Shown here piece after piece: positions 7,837 to 17,100 of a DNA stretch of 64,000 bases (the stretch's first letter is position 1; the number at the start of each line of letters is the position of its first letter). The notes beneath the pieces were generated by a model that saw only the letters and a list, made by a program, of their open reading frames with translations, was not told the origin of the DNA and made no database searches. This DNA comes from Halorussus pelagicus (GTDB lineage Archaea; Halobacteriota; Halobacteria; Halobacteriales; Haladaptataceae), in contig NZ_CP035119.1 of the NCBI RefSeq assembly GCF_004087835.1, positions 1,240,001 through 1,304,000 of the forward strand, in the 5' to 3' direction. Made by a program: the position numbers and the translations under genes.

Positions 7837-7923
7837 GGCGAGGGGTCTCTGCCTTGGTCGGATTCCGAACGCGGTCGTCCTTGACTCGATAGCCGCCACT
7901 TCACTTGTAGCGGTAGAAAAAGG

Positions 7924-7930
7924 CTTTAAC
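7924..7930 (+). promoter_or_regulatory. TATA box of ffh (CTTTAAC)
   Basis: The box lies 28-34 bases before the ffh ATG at 7958, consistent with a leaderless or nearly leaderless mRNA. Confidence 0.5.
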
Positions 7931-7957
7931 GCCCGCGCGGTCTATCCTACGGTAACA

Positions 7958-9355
7958 ATGGTACTCGACGACTTGGGAAGTTCCCTCCGTGACTCCCTCG
8001 GCAAACTCAGCGGGCAGTCCCGCGTGACCGAGGAGGACGTGGAGGACATCGTCAAGGAGATTCAGCGGTCGCTCCTGCAGGCCGACGTGGAAGTCAGCCT
8101 CGTGATGGACCTCTCCGATTCCATCAAGGAGCGCGCGCTGGAGGAGGAGTCCCCGGCAGGCACCTCCGCTCGGGACCACGTCCTGAGCATCGTCTACGAG
8201 GAAATGGTCGCCCTCGTCGGCGATAGTACGGAAATTCCGCTGGAGAACCAGACCATCCTGCTCGCTGGCTTGCAGGGGTCGGGGAAGACGACCACGTCCG
8301 CGAAGATGGCGTGGTGGTTCGCCAAGAAGGGACTCCGACCGGCCATCGTCCAGACCGACACCTTCCGGCCCGGTGCGTACGACCAAGCCAAGGAGATGGC
8401 GAGTCGCGCCGAAGTGGACTTCTACGGCGACCCCGACTGTGAGGACCCCGTGGAAATCGCCCGGAAGGGCCTCGAAGCGACCAGCGAGGCCGACGTTCAC
8501 ATCGTGGACACCGCGGGTCGCCACGCGCTCGAAGACGACCTCATCGCCGAAATCGAGGAGATAGAGCGCGTCGTCGATCCCGACCGGAACCTGCTCGTCC
8601 TCGACGCCGCCATCGGACAGGGCGCGAAAGACCAAGCGAGCCAGTTCGACGACTCCATCGGCATCGACGGCGTCGCCATCACGAAACTCGACGGGACCGC
8701 GAAAGGTGGCGGTGCGCTGACCGCGGTCAACGAGACCGACTCCTCGATTGCCTTCCTCGGTACCGGTGAGGAAGTCCGGGACATCGAGCGCTTCGAGCCG
8801 TCGGGGTTCATCTCGCGCCTGCTCGGGATGGGCGATTTGAAGCAACTCACCGAGCGCGTCGAGCGCGCGATGGAGGAGACCCAGGAGGAAGAGGAGGACT
8901 GGGACCCCGAGGACATGCTCAAAGGCGAGTTCACCCTCAAAGACATGCGTCGCCAGATGCAGGCGATGAACAACATGGGACCGCTCGACCAAGTGATGGA
9001 CATGATTCCGGGCATGGGCGGCGGCGGTCTGATGGACGAACTCCCCGACGACGCGATGGACGTGACCCAAGACCGGATGCGGAGCTTCGAGGTCATCATG
9101 GACTCGATGACCGAGTTGGAACTCGAAAATCCGCGCGCCATCGGCGCGAGTCAGGTCGAACGCATCGCCCGCGGGAGCGGGAAAGACGAGGAGCGCGTTC
9201 AGGAACTCCTCGAACAGCACAAGATGATGTCCCAGACGCTCAAGCAGTTCCAAGGCATGGGCCAAGGAAACATGGAGCGCATGATGAAGAAGATGCAGGG
9301 CGGTGGCGGCGGCGGTGGCGGCGGCATGGGCGGCATGGGTCCGTTCGGCGACTGA
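7958..9355 (+). CDS. ffh: Signal recognition particle protein SRP54 (Ffh)
   Basis: A 465-residue SRP GTPase. The N domain covers residues 1-95. The G domain has GLQGSGKTT (about 105), VDTAGR (about 183) and TKLDG (about 242). A methionine-rich M domain (about 300-440, for example [11 protein letters not shown] and [11 protein letters not shown]) binds 7S RNA and signal peptides. It ends in a Gly-rich tail with nine consecutive Gly, common in archaeal SRP54. It pairs with FtsY encoded about 1 kb upstream. In many haloarchaea the two are close together; here a membrane gene and the hairpin patch lie between them. A T6 run follows the stop. Confidence 0.98.
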   Translation: MVLDDLGSSLRDSLGKLSGQSRVTEEDVEDIVKEIQRSLLQADVEVSLVMDLSDSIKERALEEESPAGTSARDHVLSIVYEEMVALVGDSTEIPLENQTILLAGLQGSGKTTTSAKMAWWFAKKGLRPAIVQTDTFRPGAYDQAKEMASRAEVDFYGDPDCEDPVEIARKGLEATSEADVHIVDTAGRHALEDDLIAEIEEIERVVDPDRNLLVLDAAIGQGAKDQASQFDDSIGIDGVAITKLDGTAKGGGALTAVNETDSSIAFLGTGEEVRDIERFEPSGFISRLLGMGDLKQLTERVERAMEETQEEEEDWDPEDMLKGEFTLKDMRRQMQAMNNMGPLDQVMDMIPGMGGGGLMDELPDDAMDVTQDRMRSFEVIMDSMTELELENPRAIGASQVERIARGSGKDEERVQELLEQHKMMSQTLKQFQGMGQGNMERMMKKMQGGGGGGGGGMGGMGPFGD

Positions 9356-9366
9356 CGACACACCGC

Positions 9367-9372
9367 TTTTTT
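9367..9372 (+). terminator. T6 terminator tract after ffh
   Basis: Six consecutive T residues 12 bases after the ffh stop codon, as in archaeal U-tract termination. Confidence 0.5.
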
Positions 9373-9398
9373 GACTCCGGACCACCTGTTCAACATAG

Positions 9399-9986
9399 AT
9401 GTCCGTCCGCGAAGTCGCCGCGCAGGCGTACCGAGAAGCCCTCCCCGCGCTGGCCGCGAGCGTGGTCGGCGGCCTGTTCGCCGGGGTCGTCCTCGGCGGG
9501 ATGCGCGCGGAGTTGCGCGCCGTGCCCGGCCTGCTCGTCCTCGTGCCCGCCCTGCTGGCCACCCGCGGGAACGTCTACGGGTCGCTCGGCGCGCGCCTCT
9601 CGACCGGTCTCCATCAGGGGCTTGTCGAACCCGCGTTCGGGTCGGTATTCGACCGCGACAGTCGAGTGACGGCCGCGGTGGCCGCCGCGCTCGCCAACGG
9701 AATCTTGGCCAGTCTCTTCGCGGCGACCGTCGCGGTGCTGGTCCTCACCCTGCTCGCCGAACCGGTCGCGCCGCTGGCGACTCTGCTCGCCATCGCGCTG
9801 GTCGCGGGCCTGCTCTCGGGCGTCGCGCTGACGGTCGCAGTCGTCTCGGTCGTCTTCGTCGGGTTCCGGCGCGGGTACAACCCCGACACGCTGGTCGGCC
9901 CGCTGGTGACGACGACCGGTGACGTGTTCGGTATCGCCTTCCTCCTGCTCGCGGTCCGGTTCGTGCTGGCGCTGGGAGGGGCGTAG
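9399..9986 (+). CDS. MgtE-like divalent cation transporter half (first)
   Basis: A 195-residue integral membrane protein with about five hydrophobic helices. It matches the MgtE/SLC41 transmembrane domain, including LLVLVPALLATRGNVYGSLGARLSTGLHQG (split here as LVPALLATRGNVYGSLGA and RLSTGLH) and the C-terminal VTTTGDVFGIAFLLLA region, where the Asp is expected at the ion path. The cytoplasmic N and CBS domains of bacterial MgtE are absent. The next gene starts immediately after the stop codon and encodes a second such half, so the two probably form a heterodimeric Mg2+/Co2+-type transporter or channel. Confidence 0.87.
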   Translation: MSVREVAAQAYREALPALAASVVGGLFAGVVLGGMRAELRAVPGLLVLVPALLATRGNVYGSLGARLSTGLHQGLVEPAFGSVFDRDSRVTAAVAAALANGILASLFAATVAVLVLTLLAEPVAPLATLLAIALVAGLLSGVALTVAVVSVVFVGFRRGYNPDTLVGPLVTTTGDVFGIAFLLLAVRFVLALGGA

Positions 9987-10544
9987 ATGCAGACCGAGTG
10001 GCGCGTCCAGGCAATCACGCGGGCGACGCTCCCAATTTTGCTCGCGCTCACGGTGGTCGAAATCGGGAGCGGACTCGTCTTGGGGAGCTTCGAGGCGACC
10101 TTGCTGACCTACCCCTCGCTGTTGACGCTCGTGCCTGTGACCATCGGGACCGCCGGAAATCTCGGGAGCATCCTCGCGGCGCGACTCTCGACGGCATTTC
10201 ATCTCGGGACGCTCTCGTTCGACCCTTCAGACGAACAACTCGCGGGCAACGCGGTGGCGACGGTAGCGCTCGCACTGACCATCTTTCCAGTCGTCGGCGC
10301 GGGCGCGTGGGTGCTGTCGCTCGCACTCGGGAACGCCCAGTTGCCTCTGCACACTGTTGTCGCGGTGGCGCTTGCCAGCGGCGCGGCGCTCGCTGTGGTC
10401 GCCGTCGCGGTGACGCTGGTGGCGACCTACGCGGCGTATCGCTTCGAGTTGGACCCCGACGACGTGGTGATTCCGGTCGTGACGAACGTCTGTGACGTGC
10501 TGGGCGTCGTGGTGCTGTTCGCGGTGGTTCAGGTGATGGTCTAG
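9987..10544 (+). CDS. MgtE-like divalent cation transporter half (second)
   Basis: A 185-residue membrane protein beginning directly at the stop of its partner. It carries the same MgtE transmembrane-domain features: TLVPVTIGTAGNLGSILAAR followed by LSTAFHLG, and VIPVVTNVCDVLGVVVLFAV with the conserved Asp. There is no CBS or N domain. The two halves are clearly diverged from each other. Splitting of the SLC41-type pore into two adjacent genes is known in archaea. Substrate specificity is inferred from the family only. Confidence 0.87.
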   Translation: MQTEWRVQAITRATLPILLALTVVEIGSGLVLGSFEATLLTYPSLLTLVPVTIGTAGNLGSILAARLSTAFHLGTLSFDPSDEQLAGNAVATVALALTIFPVVGAGAWVLSLALGNAQLPLHTVVAVALASGAALAVVAVAVTLVATYAAYRFELDPDDVVIPVVTNVCDVLGVVVLFAVVQVMV

Positions 10545-10617
10545 GGATAGTTAGGAACGCGGGTCTTTCAACCGGCAAGTATCGTGTGGACAAACTGGCG
10601 ATGAGTGTCGGAGAGAC

Positions 10618-11112
10618 CTACGCTTGCGACGACGGGGGTGTCACCTCGTCGCCGCTCTCGGCGGGAGTTCGCAGTTTCGACCCCGCGATACCGGCACCGA
10701 TGAGCAGAAGCGCGCCACCGGCCAGCAGGAACGGCTCTGCCCCGAGGACGAACACGACAGTCTCTCCCTCGAAACCGGGGGCCTGAGGCGAGAACTCTCG
10801 ATAGAGCGGCCTTCTGGATGACTGAAACAGATTGAATACCGCTCGGAGCGCGTAGAACAGGACGACACCGCCCATCACGAACGGGACGCTCGCCAGACGT
10901 TTCCACCGGAGGGCACCAATCGCACCCCCGACACCGACGACGCCCAACTGTGCGAGCAACACCTCTTCGTGATTGAGGTCTCCGCCCCAACCGGATACGA
11001 TAGCCCCCTCGTACCCCGGCGCAACGTGAACTAATCCCTGATACACGCCGACGACGACGGCCGCACATCCAGCGACAGCCATCACCACCGGAACGAGTCG
11101 ATGATTTTCCAT
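10618..11112 (-). CDS. Predicted four-TM membrane protein
   Basis: A 164-residue protein with hydrophobic segments near residues 7-27, 50-66, 77-94 and 122-145, and a hydrophilic tail (RTPAESGDEVTPPSSQA). A conserved-looking motif, APGYEGAIVSGWGGDLNHEE, lies in the first extracytoplasmic loop. It starts opposite to kynU transcription read-out, with GTTAAAC-like AT sequence about 20-35 bases upstream of its ATG. No family is recognised; it looks like a haloarchaeal conserved membrane protein. Confidence 0.75.
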   Translation of the reverse strand: MENHRLVPVVMAVAGCAAVVVGVYQGLVHVAPGYEGAIVSGWGGDLNHEEVLLAQLGVVGVGGAIGALRWKRLASVPFVMGGVVLFYALRAVFNLFQSSRRPLYREFSPQAPGFEGETVVFVLGAEPFLLAGGALLLIGAGIAGSKLRTPAESGDEVTPPSSQA

Positions 11113-11263
11113 GGAGGGAGGTTGTTTAACTAACTGTTAAGTGTTGTCCTGACTTCACAAACGTCGGCGCACCGTTCCGATCCACAGTATGGGACCGTCG
11201 CTTCTTCGTCTTAAGCGACAGTCACGCGGCCGATTCTGAATAGAGAAATCGCACTACCTACCA

Positions 11264-12580
11264 TTAGGTCACCCCGCTCCCCCGAGTCTCGAAGTTCTCG
11301 TACTCCCGGTTTTCCACGACCTGCCGCAACTGCTCGACGACCTCCCACACGTCCTCGAAACTCGTGTACAGCGGCGAGGGACAGATGCGGACGACGTTCG
11401 GCGGCCGGAAGTCCACGACGACGCCGCGCTCCTTCAGCGCCTCGCTGACCCGGTAGGCCTCGGGATGTTCGACGGCGACGTGGCCGCCGCGGCGCTCGGG
11501 GTCCCGAGGAGTCCCGATATCGCAGTCGGGCAGGCGCTCGTCCGCGAGGAAGGTGAGATACGCCGTGAGCCGGAGGGACTTCTCGCGGACCGCTTCGATT
11601 CCCGAGCAATCGCTCGCCTCGCCCGCGTCCTCGAAAATCTCCAGCGACCCGGCGAGGGGCGCGGCCGAGAGAATCGGAATCGTGCCAATCTGGTAGGCCC
11701 CGGCGTCCTCGGCGGGGGTGTAGGTCGAGTTCATCTCGAACTGAGTCTCCTTCTCGTGGCCCCACCAGCCAGCGAGTGCGGGCGTCTCGCCGAAATGCTC
11801 CTCGTTGACGTAGAGACCGGCGATAGCCCCCGGCCCGGCGTTGAGGTACTTGTAACTGCACCAGACCGCGAAATCGACGCCGATTTCCGAAAGGTCGTGG
11901 GGCACGACGCCAACAGAGTGCGCGAGGTCGAAGCCCGCCAGAATCCCTCGCTCGTGGGCCGCCTCGGTGATTCGCTCGATGTCGAGCAACTGGCCGCTCC
12001 GGTAGAGGACCGAGGGCAGGAAGACCAACGCGGTGTCGTCGTCCAGCGCGTCGATAACGTCCTCGGTCTCGATGGTCCGGCCGTCGCGGCTCTCGACCAC
12101 GGTCAACGCCTCGTCGGGGTCCACGCCGCGCTGGCGCAACTGGGCGCGGACAGCGTAGTGGTCGGTCGGGAAGTCGAGGTCGTCCACGACGATTTTTGTC
12201 CGCTCGGGGTCTGCGTCCCGAACGCGGTCGTAGAAGGTGGCGACGAGCGTGTGGATGTTGACCGTCGTGGAGTTGGCGACGACGACCTCCTCGGGCTTGG
12301 CACCGACGAGCGGTGCCAGTCGGTCGCCCAACTGCTCACCGTAGTAGAACCACGGCGGGTCGGCATCGGTCCACCCGCGGATGGCCAGCTCCTTCCACTC
12401 GGCGACCGCTCGGTCTACGGCCTCCTCGGCCTCCTCGGAGCAGAGACCCAGCGAGTTACCGTCCATGTACCACTCGTCGTCGGGGTCGTAGAACCGCGAC
12501 GAGAGGTGGGCGAGCGGGTCGGCCGCGTCCAGTTCGGCGACGTAGTCGGTCCCGAGTTCGAACTCGTGGTCTGCGTTCAT
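11264..12580 (-). CDS. kynU: Kynureninase
   Basis: A 438-residue PLP enzyme; the start MNADHEFELGTDY was chosen because the open frame upstream belongs to a decayed gene of different composition. Kynureninase blocks are visible: FYDPDDEWYMDGNSLGL, VVANSTTVNIHTLVATFY, FDLAHSVGVVPHDLSEIG and WCSYKYLNAGPGAIAGLYV, where the Lys of SYKYLNAG binds PLP. C-terminal GHVAVEHPEAYRV and VVDFRPPNVVRICPSPLYTS also match. It cleaves kynurenine or 3-hydroxykynurenine to (hydroxy)anthranilate plus alanine. No other kynurenine-pathway gene is adjacent. Length and motifs are intact. Confidence 0.95.
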   Translation of the reverse strand: MNADHEFELGTDYVAELDAADPLAHLSSRFYDPDDEWYMDGNSLGLCSEEAEEAVDRAVAEWKELAIRGWTDADPPWFYYGEQLGDRLAPLVGAKPEEVVVANSTTVNIHTLVATFYDRVRDADPERTKIVVDDLDFPTDHYAVRAQLRQRGVDPDEALTVVESRDGRTIETEDVIDALDDDTALVFLPSVLYRSGQLLDIERITEAAHERGILAGFDLAHSVGVVPHDLSEIGVDFAVWCSYKYLNAGPGAIAGLYVNEEHFGETPALAGWWGHEKETQFEMNSTYTPAEDAGAYQIGTIPILSAAPLAGSLEIFEDAGEASDCSGIEAVREKSLRLTAYLTFLADERLPDCDIGTPRDPERRGGHVAVEHPEAYRVSEALKERGVVVDFRPPNVVRICPSPLYTSFEDVWEVVEQLRQVVENREYENFETRGSGVT

Positions 12581-12620
12581 GATGGGAGCGAACGGTGGAA
12601 TCGGGTTAGTCGTTTGGACT

Positions 12621-12922
12621 TTAGCGAGTGAGTCGTCTGTTTCGGAAACTGTTTTTCGATACGAACCCCGGCGGCCGGACGGTGAAGTGCTGGGTGGCTT
12701 CCATCGGTTTCCACGGTGCGTCCCGACCGCCGAGGCGGGAACTCGCCGCGCTGTTCGGTTCGGACGACTCGGACGTACGGTGGGCCGTCCGCGATAGCGT
12801 CGTCGAGATACTCGCGTACGGTCGGGGATTGTGCGAGGTCGTCGGGCGTGACCCACGGCGACGGCCGCGCCGAGACAGACCGCGGCCGCGCCGAGTCCTT
12901 TCAGAGCAGTCGTGACTCGCAT
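12621..12922 (-). pseudogene. Frameshifted, 3'-truncated DUF6920/DUF6544-like gene
   Basis: Read on the minus strand, three frames in turn give one plausible protein. It begins MRVTTALKGLGAAAVCLGAA (exported N-terminus), continues VTPDDLAQSPTVREYLDDAI and GPPYVRVVRTEQRGEF, then RLGGRDAPWKPMEATQHF and TVRPPGFV. Removing one G from the GGG near 12853 and one C from the CCC of TTCCCG near 12741 restores one frame. The order matches the N-terminal part of a family of about 270 residues known to me as DUF6544/DUF6920. After PPGFV the match ends and a stop follows, so the 3' two thirds are lost. Two indels in triplet homopolymers could be assembly errors, but the truncation argues for decay. Confidence 0.65.
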
Positions 12923-13069
12923 GCCTGACGTTCGGCGTGAAGAACGTCGCGGCGAGCGCGAGCGACCGCGGTCCGTCCAGACGCCGGGACCGAAGTGCGC
13001 CGACAGCCGCGTCGGTCGAGTGCCCGCCGACCACCGCTTCCTTTCCCGCTCGCCTCCCTACGCCCCGGC

Positions 13070-14071
13070 ATGACCGAACCCCTGCGCACGAAACTGGACC
13101 CGGAAGTCGCGGAAGTAATCGCGGACATCGAATCCGCAGGCGTCCCCGAGTGGTCGGCCATGTCGGTCGAGTCCGCGCGGCGCGTCGAGGACGAGGTGTT
13201 CTCCGGCGGCGACCCGCCGGAAGTCGGCTTCGTCCGAGACCTGTCGATTCCGGGACCGGGCGCGTCAGCGGAGGACTCTGGGCGCGAGATTCCGATTCGG
13301 GTGTATCGTCACGCCGCTCTCGACGCGACCGACGAAGGCGACCCCGCGCCCGTCCTCGTCTACTACCACGGCGGCGGATGGGTCCTCGGCACGCTCGACT
13401 CAATCGACGGCGTCTGTCGCCGCCTCGCGCGCCGCGGGGAGTGCGTCGTCGTCTCGGTCGATTATCGGCTTGCGCCCGAACACCCCTTCCCCGCCGCGGT
13501 CGAGGACGCCGACGCCGCGCTCCAGTGGGTCGCCGACCACGCCGAGACGTTCGGCGGCGACCCCGACCGCCTCGCCGTCGGCGGCACCAGCGCGGGCGGA
13601 AATCTGGCCGCCGTAACCGCGATGCGGGTGAGAGACGCGCGACGGGACCCCGAGCGCGACGAATCGGTCCCGGACATCGCGCGCCAGTTTCTGTTCTACC
13701 CCATCACCGACTACGCCTTCGACACCGACTCCTACGCCGAGAACGGCGACGGCCCGCTCCTAACCGAGACCGACATGCGCTGGTTCTGGGACCGCTACCT
13801 CCGGAGCGAGGTGGACGGCGCGAACCCCTACGCCGCGCCGCTCCGCGCGCCCGACCTCGCCGACCTCCCGCCCGCGACGGTCGTGACCTGCGGGTTCGAT
13901 CCCCTGCGAGACGAGGGTGTGGCTTACGCGAATCGACTCGCGGAGGCGGGCGTCGAGGTGCGCCACGACCACCACCCCGACCAGCCACACGGCTTCCTCA
14001 GCATGTCCGAGTCGGTCTCCGCGGCGGACGCCGCGCTGGACGAAATCGGCGAGGAGTTGCGGTCGCTGTAG
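13070..14071 (+). CDS. Alpha/beta hydrolase, HSL (GDXG) family
   Basis: A 333-residue protein; ATG 13070 (MTEPLRTKLDPEVAEVI) is chosen because upstream codons are not coding-like. Hormone-sensitive-lipase features are complete: the oxyanion motif YYHGGGWVLG, the nucleophile in VGGTSAGGNLAAV, Asp in CGFDPLRDEG and His in DQPHGF. Such enzymes hydrolyse carboxylesters with short to medium acyl chains in the cytoplasm; no signal peptide is present. A second family member is encoded at 46461. It faces away from kynU and converges with the giant surface-protein gene. Confidence 0.9.
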   Translation: MTEPLRTKLDPEVAEVIADIESAGVPEWSAMSVESARRVEDEVFSGGDPPEVGFVRDLSIPGPGASAEDSGREIPIRVYRHAALDATDEGDPAPVLVYYHGGGWVLGTLDSIDGVCRRLARRGECVVVSVDYRLAPEHPFPAAVEDADAALQWVADHAETFGGDPDRLAVGGTSAGGNLAAVTAMRVRDARRDPERDESVPDIARQFLFYPITDYAFDTDSYAENGDGPLLTETDMRWFWDRYLRSEVDGANPYAAPLRAPDLADLPPATVVTCGFDPLRDEGVAYANRLAEAGVEVRHDHHPDQPHGFLSMSESVSAADAALDEIGEELRSL

Positions 14072-14116
14072 GCCGTTTTCGTCGCAGTTAGGTCTCGATG
14101 CGGTCTGATTGGCTCG

Positions 14117-14122
14117 AAAAAA
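14117..14122 (-). terminator. T6 terminator tract for the surface protease gene
   Basis: Six A residues on the plus strand give a T6 run on the minus strand about 45 bases after the end of the 9.3 kb gene. Confidence 0.45.
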
Positions 14123-14167
14123 GTCGTATCCGTCAGAAGCGCTGGACGAAAAATCTCGTCCGAGGGG

Positions 14168-17100
14168 TCAGTCGAGTCGCCGACGCGCGGCGACCAGACC
14201 GGCTAGTAGCGCGGCCAGCGCAGTTGAGACGCCGAATCCGGGAATAGAGCCACTGCCGCCGTCCGTCGTCTCGCTGGCCGTCCCGTCGGCGTCGCCCGAC
14301 CCGGCGTCGGTCCCGTTGTCAGCGACCGAGACCAACCCGGCCGATTCGCCGTCAACCGCGAGTTCCCGCTCGCCCGGCAAGTCAAGCGCCACCTCGAAGG
14401 TGAGGCGCTTCGACTCGCCGCCCGCGAGTTCGACGCTCTTCTCGGCGACGACTTCGCCGTCCACCGAGACCGCCGCGGTGTCGCTGGCGGTGCCCGACCC
14501 GTCGTTTTCGACGGTCGCGGTGACTTCGACGCGCTCGCCCGGTTCGACGCTCGTCGCGCCGACCGACGCGTCGGTCACCGAGAGCGCGCCGCTCCGGACG
14601 CCGACCGCGAAGGTGCCGGTAGACGCGGCCGTGCCGCGCAGGACGTACTGCCCGCCGCCGGTCTCGACCACTTCGGTCTCGACCGCCTCCCACGACTCTC
14701 CGGAGAGTCGGTAGAGCGCGACGTTCTCCGGTGCGGCGGCCGCGCTCGCGGGCACCGAGAATTTGACGCCCGCGCGTTCGAGCGCCGAGGCGGAGAGGTC
14801 GGTCGTCGCCACCTCGACGTAGCCGAGCGTCGGCACGTCGGGCGCGCCCGCGCCACCCGGTGCGCTCGCGGCGACGCTGGCGTCAACGTAGAACTCCGAG
14901 ACGGGGTCCTCGCTACTCGGACGAATCGACACCCGCCGAACGGTCAGGTCGCCCGCCGAGACGCCGCCCTCGGGCGAAAGCCGACCGGGCGAGTCCGACC
15001 GGGCGCTGAGAATCTTCCCTCGGAAACCGCTCGGGGACAGGTCGGTCACGTCGTCGCGCACGTCCGGCACCGGGATGTCTACCGCGCCACCGCCGCCACC
15101 GCCTCCGCCGCCGGAGCTACCGCCGTCGCTTCCGACCGAGGACTCGTTAGCGACCGTGAACGAGACCGTCTCGGGTTCCGGGAGCGAGTTGCCCGCGTCG
15201 TCGGTCACGACGAGCGCGGCCTCGTAGCTCCCCGCCGAGAGGTTCCGGGTGAACGAAACCTCCCCGTCGGTCACCGTCGCCTCACTCGTCACATCCTCGC
15301 CGCCATTCTCGCCCTCGAACCGGAGCGTGACGTTCGCCGGGTCCACGCCGGAGTAGTCGTCGGCGTACGACCCCGAGAGGGTCACGTCGCCCGGCGTGAG
15401 GTCGTCAGTCGCCACGGCGAGCGAGGCAGTCGGCGGCGTCGATTCCTGTTCGCCGGTGATGGCGTACGTCGAGAAGTGCGGGGCCTCGATTTCGTAGGTG
15501 TACGTGCCGTCGGTCTCGCTGGCGTCAACGCGCTCGGCGTCAACTTTCTCCCATCCCGTCGATTCGTTCTCCTCTTCGACCCAGAACTTCACCGTGCCGG
15601 GCGTGATGTACCGCTGGCGGACGCGCGACTGCTCGACGGTCACCGTGACCGTCGCGTTACCGATGTTGTCGTTCGACACCGAGGTGTCTATCTGTGGGAA
15701 GTACAGGGAGGTCCCGTTCGTGACGGTCCGTTCCGGGTCCGGGTTCGTCGTCGCCGTCCCGACCGTCACGTTCGCCTCGCCGGTGTCGGTCTTCGTCTCG
15801 ATGGACACCTCGTTGACGTTCGTGTCGTTCGTCTCGGCCGCGAGCGTGTCGTTTGCCGTCTCGCTCATCTCGACATTCTGCCCGACGCTGTACTCGGCGG
15901 TCTGCACGACCTTCTCGTTGCCCGCCGCGTCGCGGACGACCACCTCGAAGGTGTGGTTGCCGAGCGGGGACGCCGCCTGAGCGAAGCCGTCGCCGTCCGT
16001 CCCGATTCGGTCGCCGCCGACCTCGATTTCCGCGACGCCGATGTTGTCGGTCGCGTTGACCGTGACCGGAACTCCGTGTTCGGGCAGGATTTCGGTTCGG
16101 TTCGACAGGTGCGTCCCGCTGACCGTCGGCTTCTGGGTGTCAATCTTGATGGTCTCGGACTGCGTGGTCTCGCGGTTGCCCGCCTCGTCCACGCTGTAGA
16201 ACTCGACGGTGTACTCGCCGTCGGTCGTGAGTTCGATGCCCTCGCTCTCGTCGTACTCGGTCCACTGCTCCGAGCCGTTGAGGCGGTACTTCGTCGCGTT
16301 CAGGCCGCCGGGCCGTTCGACTGCCGAGAGCGTGACGTTCACGTCGGAGGTGTACCAGCCTCGACGGTTTTCGGTGACGTTGGTCGTGAGGCTCGTCGTC
16401 GGCGTGAACGTGTCGATTTTGAACGAGACGGAGCCTGTTTCGGCGTTTCCGACTTCGTCGGTGCTTCGGTACTCGACGGTGTGGCGTCCGTCCGCGGACA
16501 TGGTGACGTTGCCGTCGTAAGTCTGCCAGTCGCCGCCCACGCGGTACTCCGTTTCGGCGACGCCTGACGTGGCGTCGAACGCCGAGACGTTGACCTCGAC
16601 GGCCGAGGTGTGCCACCCGTTCGTGGTTCCGACAGAGACCAGTCGGGTGTTGACGGTCGGCGCAGTCACATCGACGAACACCGAGTCGGTCTGGCCCCTC
16701 ACGCGGACGTTCCCGTCGTCGTCGGTGGCGTTCCGGAGCGTCGCCTCGAACGTTCCGCCCCGACCCGCCGAGACGTTCGCGCGGTAGGTGTACAGGTTCG
16801 AAGCGGAGTCGTACGTCTCGTCGAACGCCGCGAGCGAGAGCGTTCCGTCGGCGTCGCCGCCGAGCGAGACGTTCAGTTCGCTCAGGTCCTCGTCGGTGTC
16901 GAGGACCACGTCAACGTTCTGTCCGTCGGCGACGACATCGAAGTTCGCCACCGTCGGCGCGCGCGTATCGACCTCGACGTTTGCCACTGGGTCGTAGGTG
17001 GCCCCGTTCCAGTAACGGTCGGAGACGGATGTTAGTTCGACCGTGTGAGACTCCTCTACGCGGGACTGCACCTCGTAGGTCGCGGTGTAGGTGTACGACC

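Noticed and set aside
7339-7904. Several overlapping minus-strand ORFs of 60-108 codons
   Set aside because: They have mixed composition and no promoter at the right distance, and they run through both hairpins; I regard the region as non-coding except for the 7672 ORF.
11465-12631. Plus-strand open frame of 388 codons across kynU
   Set aside because: It mirrors kynureninase codons on the other strand and shows no domain motif.
12628-12915. Plus-strand 95-codon ORF upstream of the first hydrolase
   Set aside because: The minus strand here encodes the decayed DUF6920-like gene; the plus-strand reading has an Arg-rich end and no homology-like motif.
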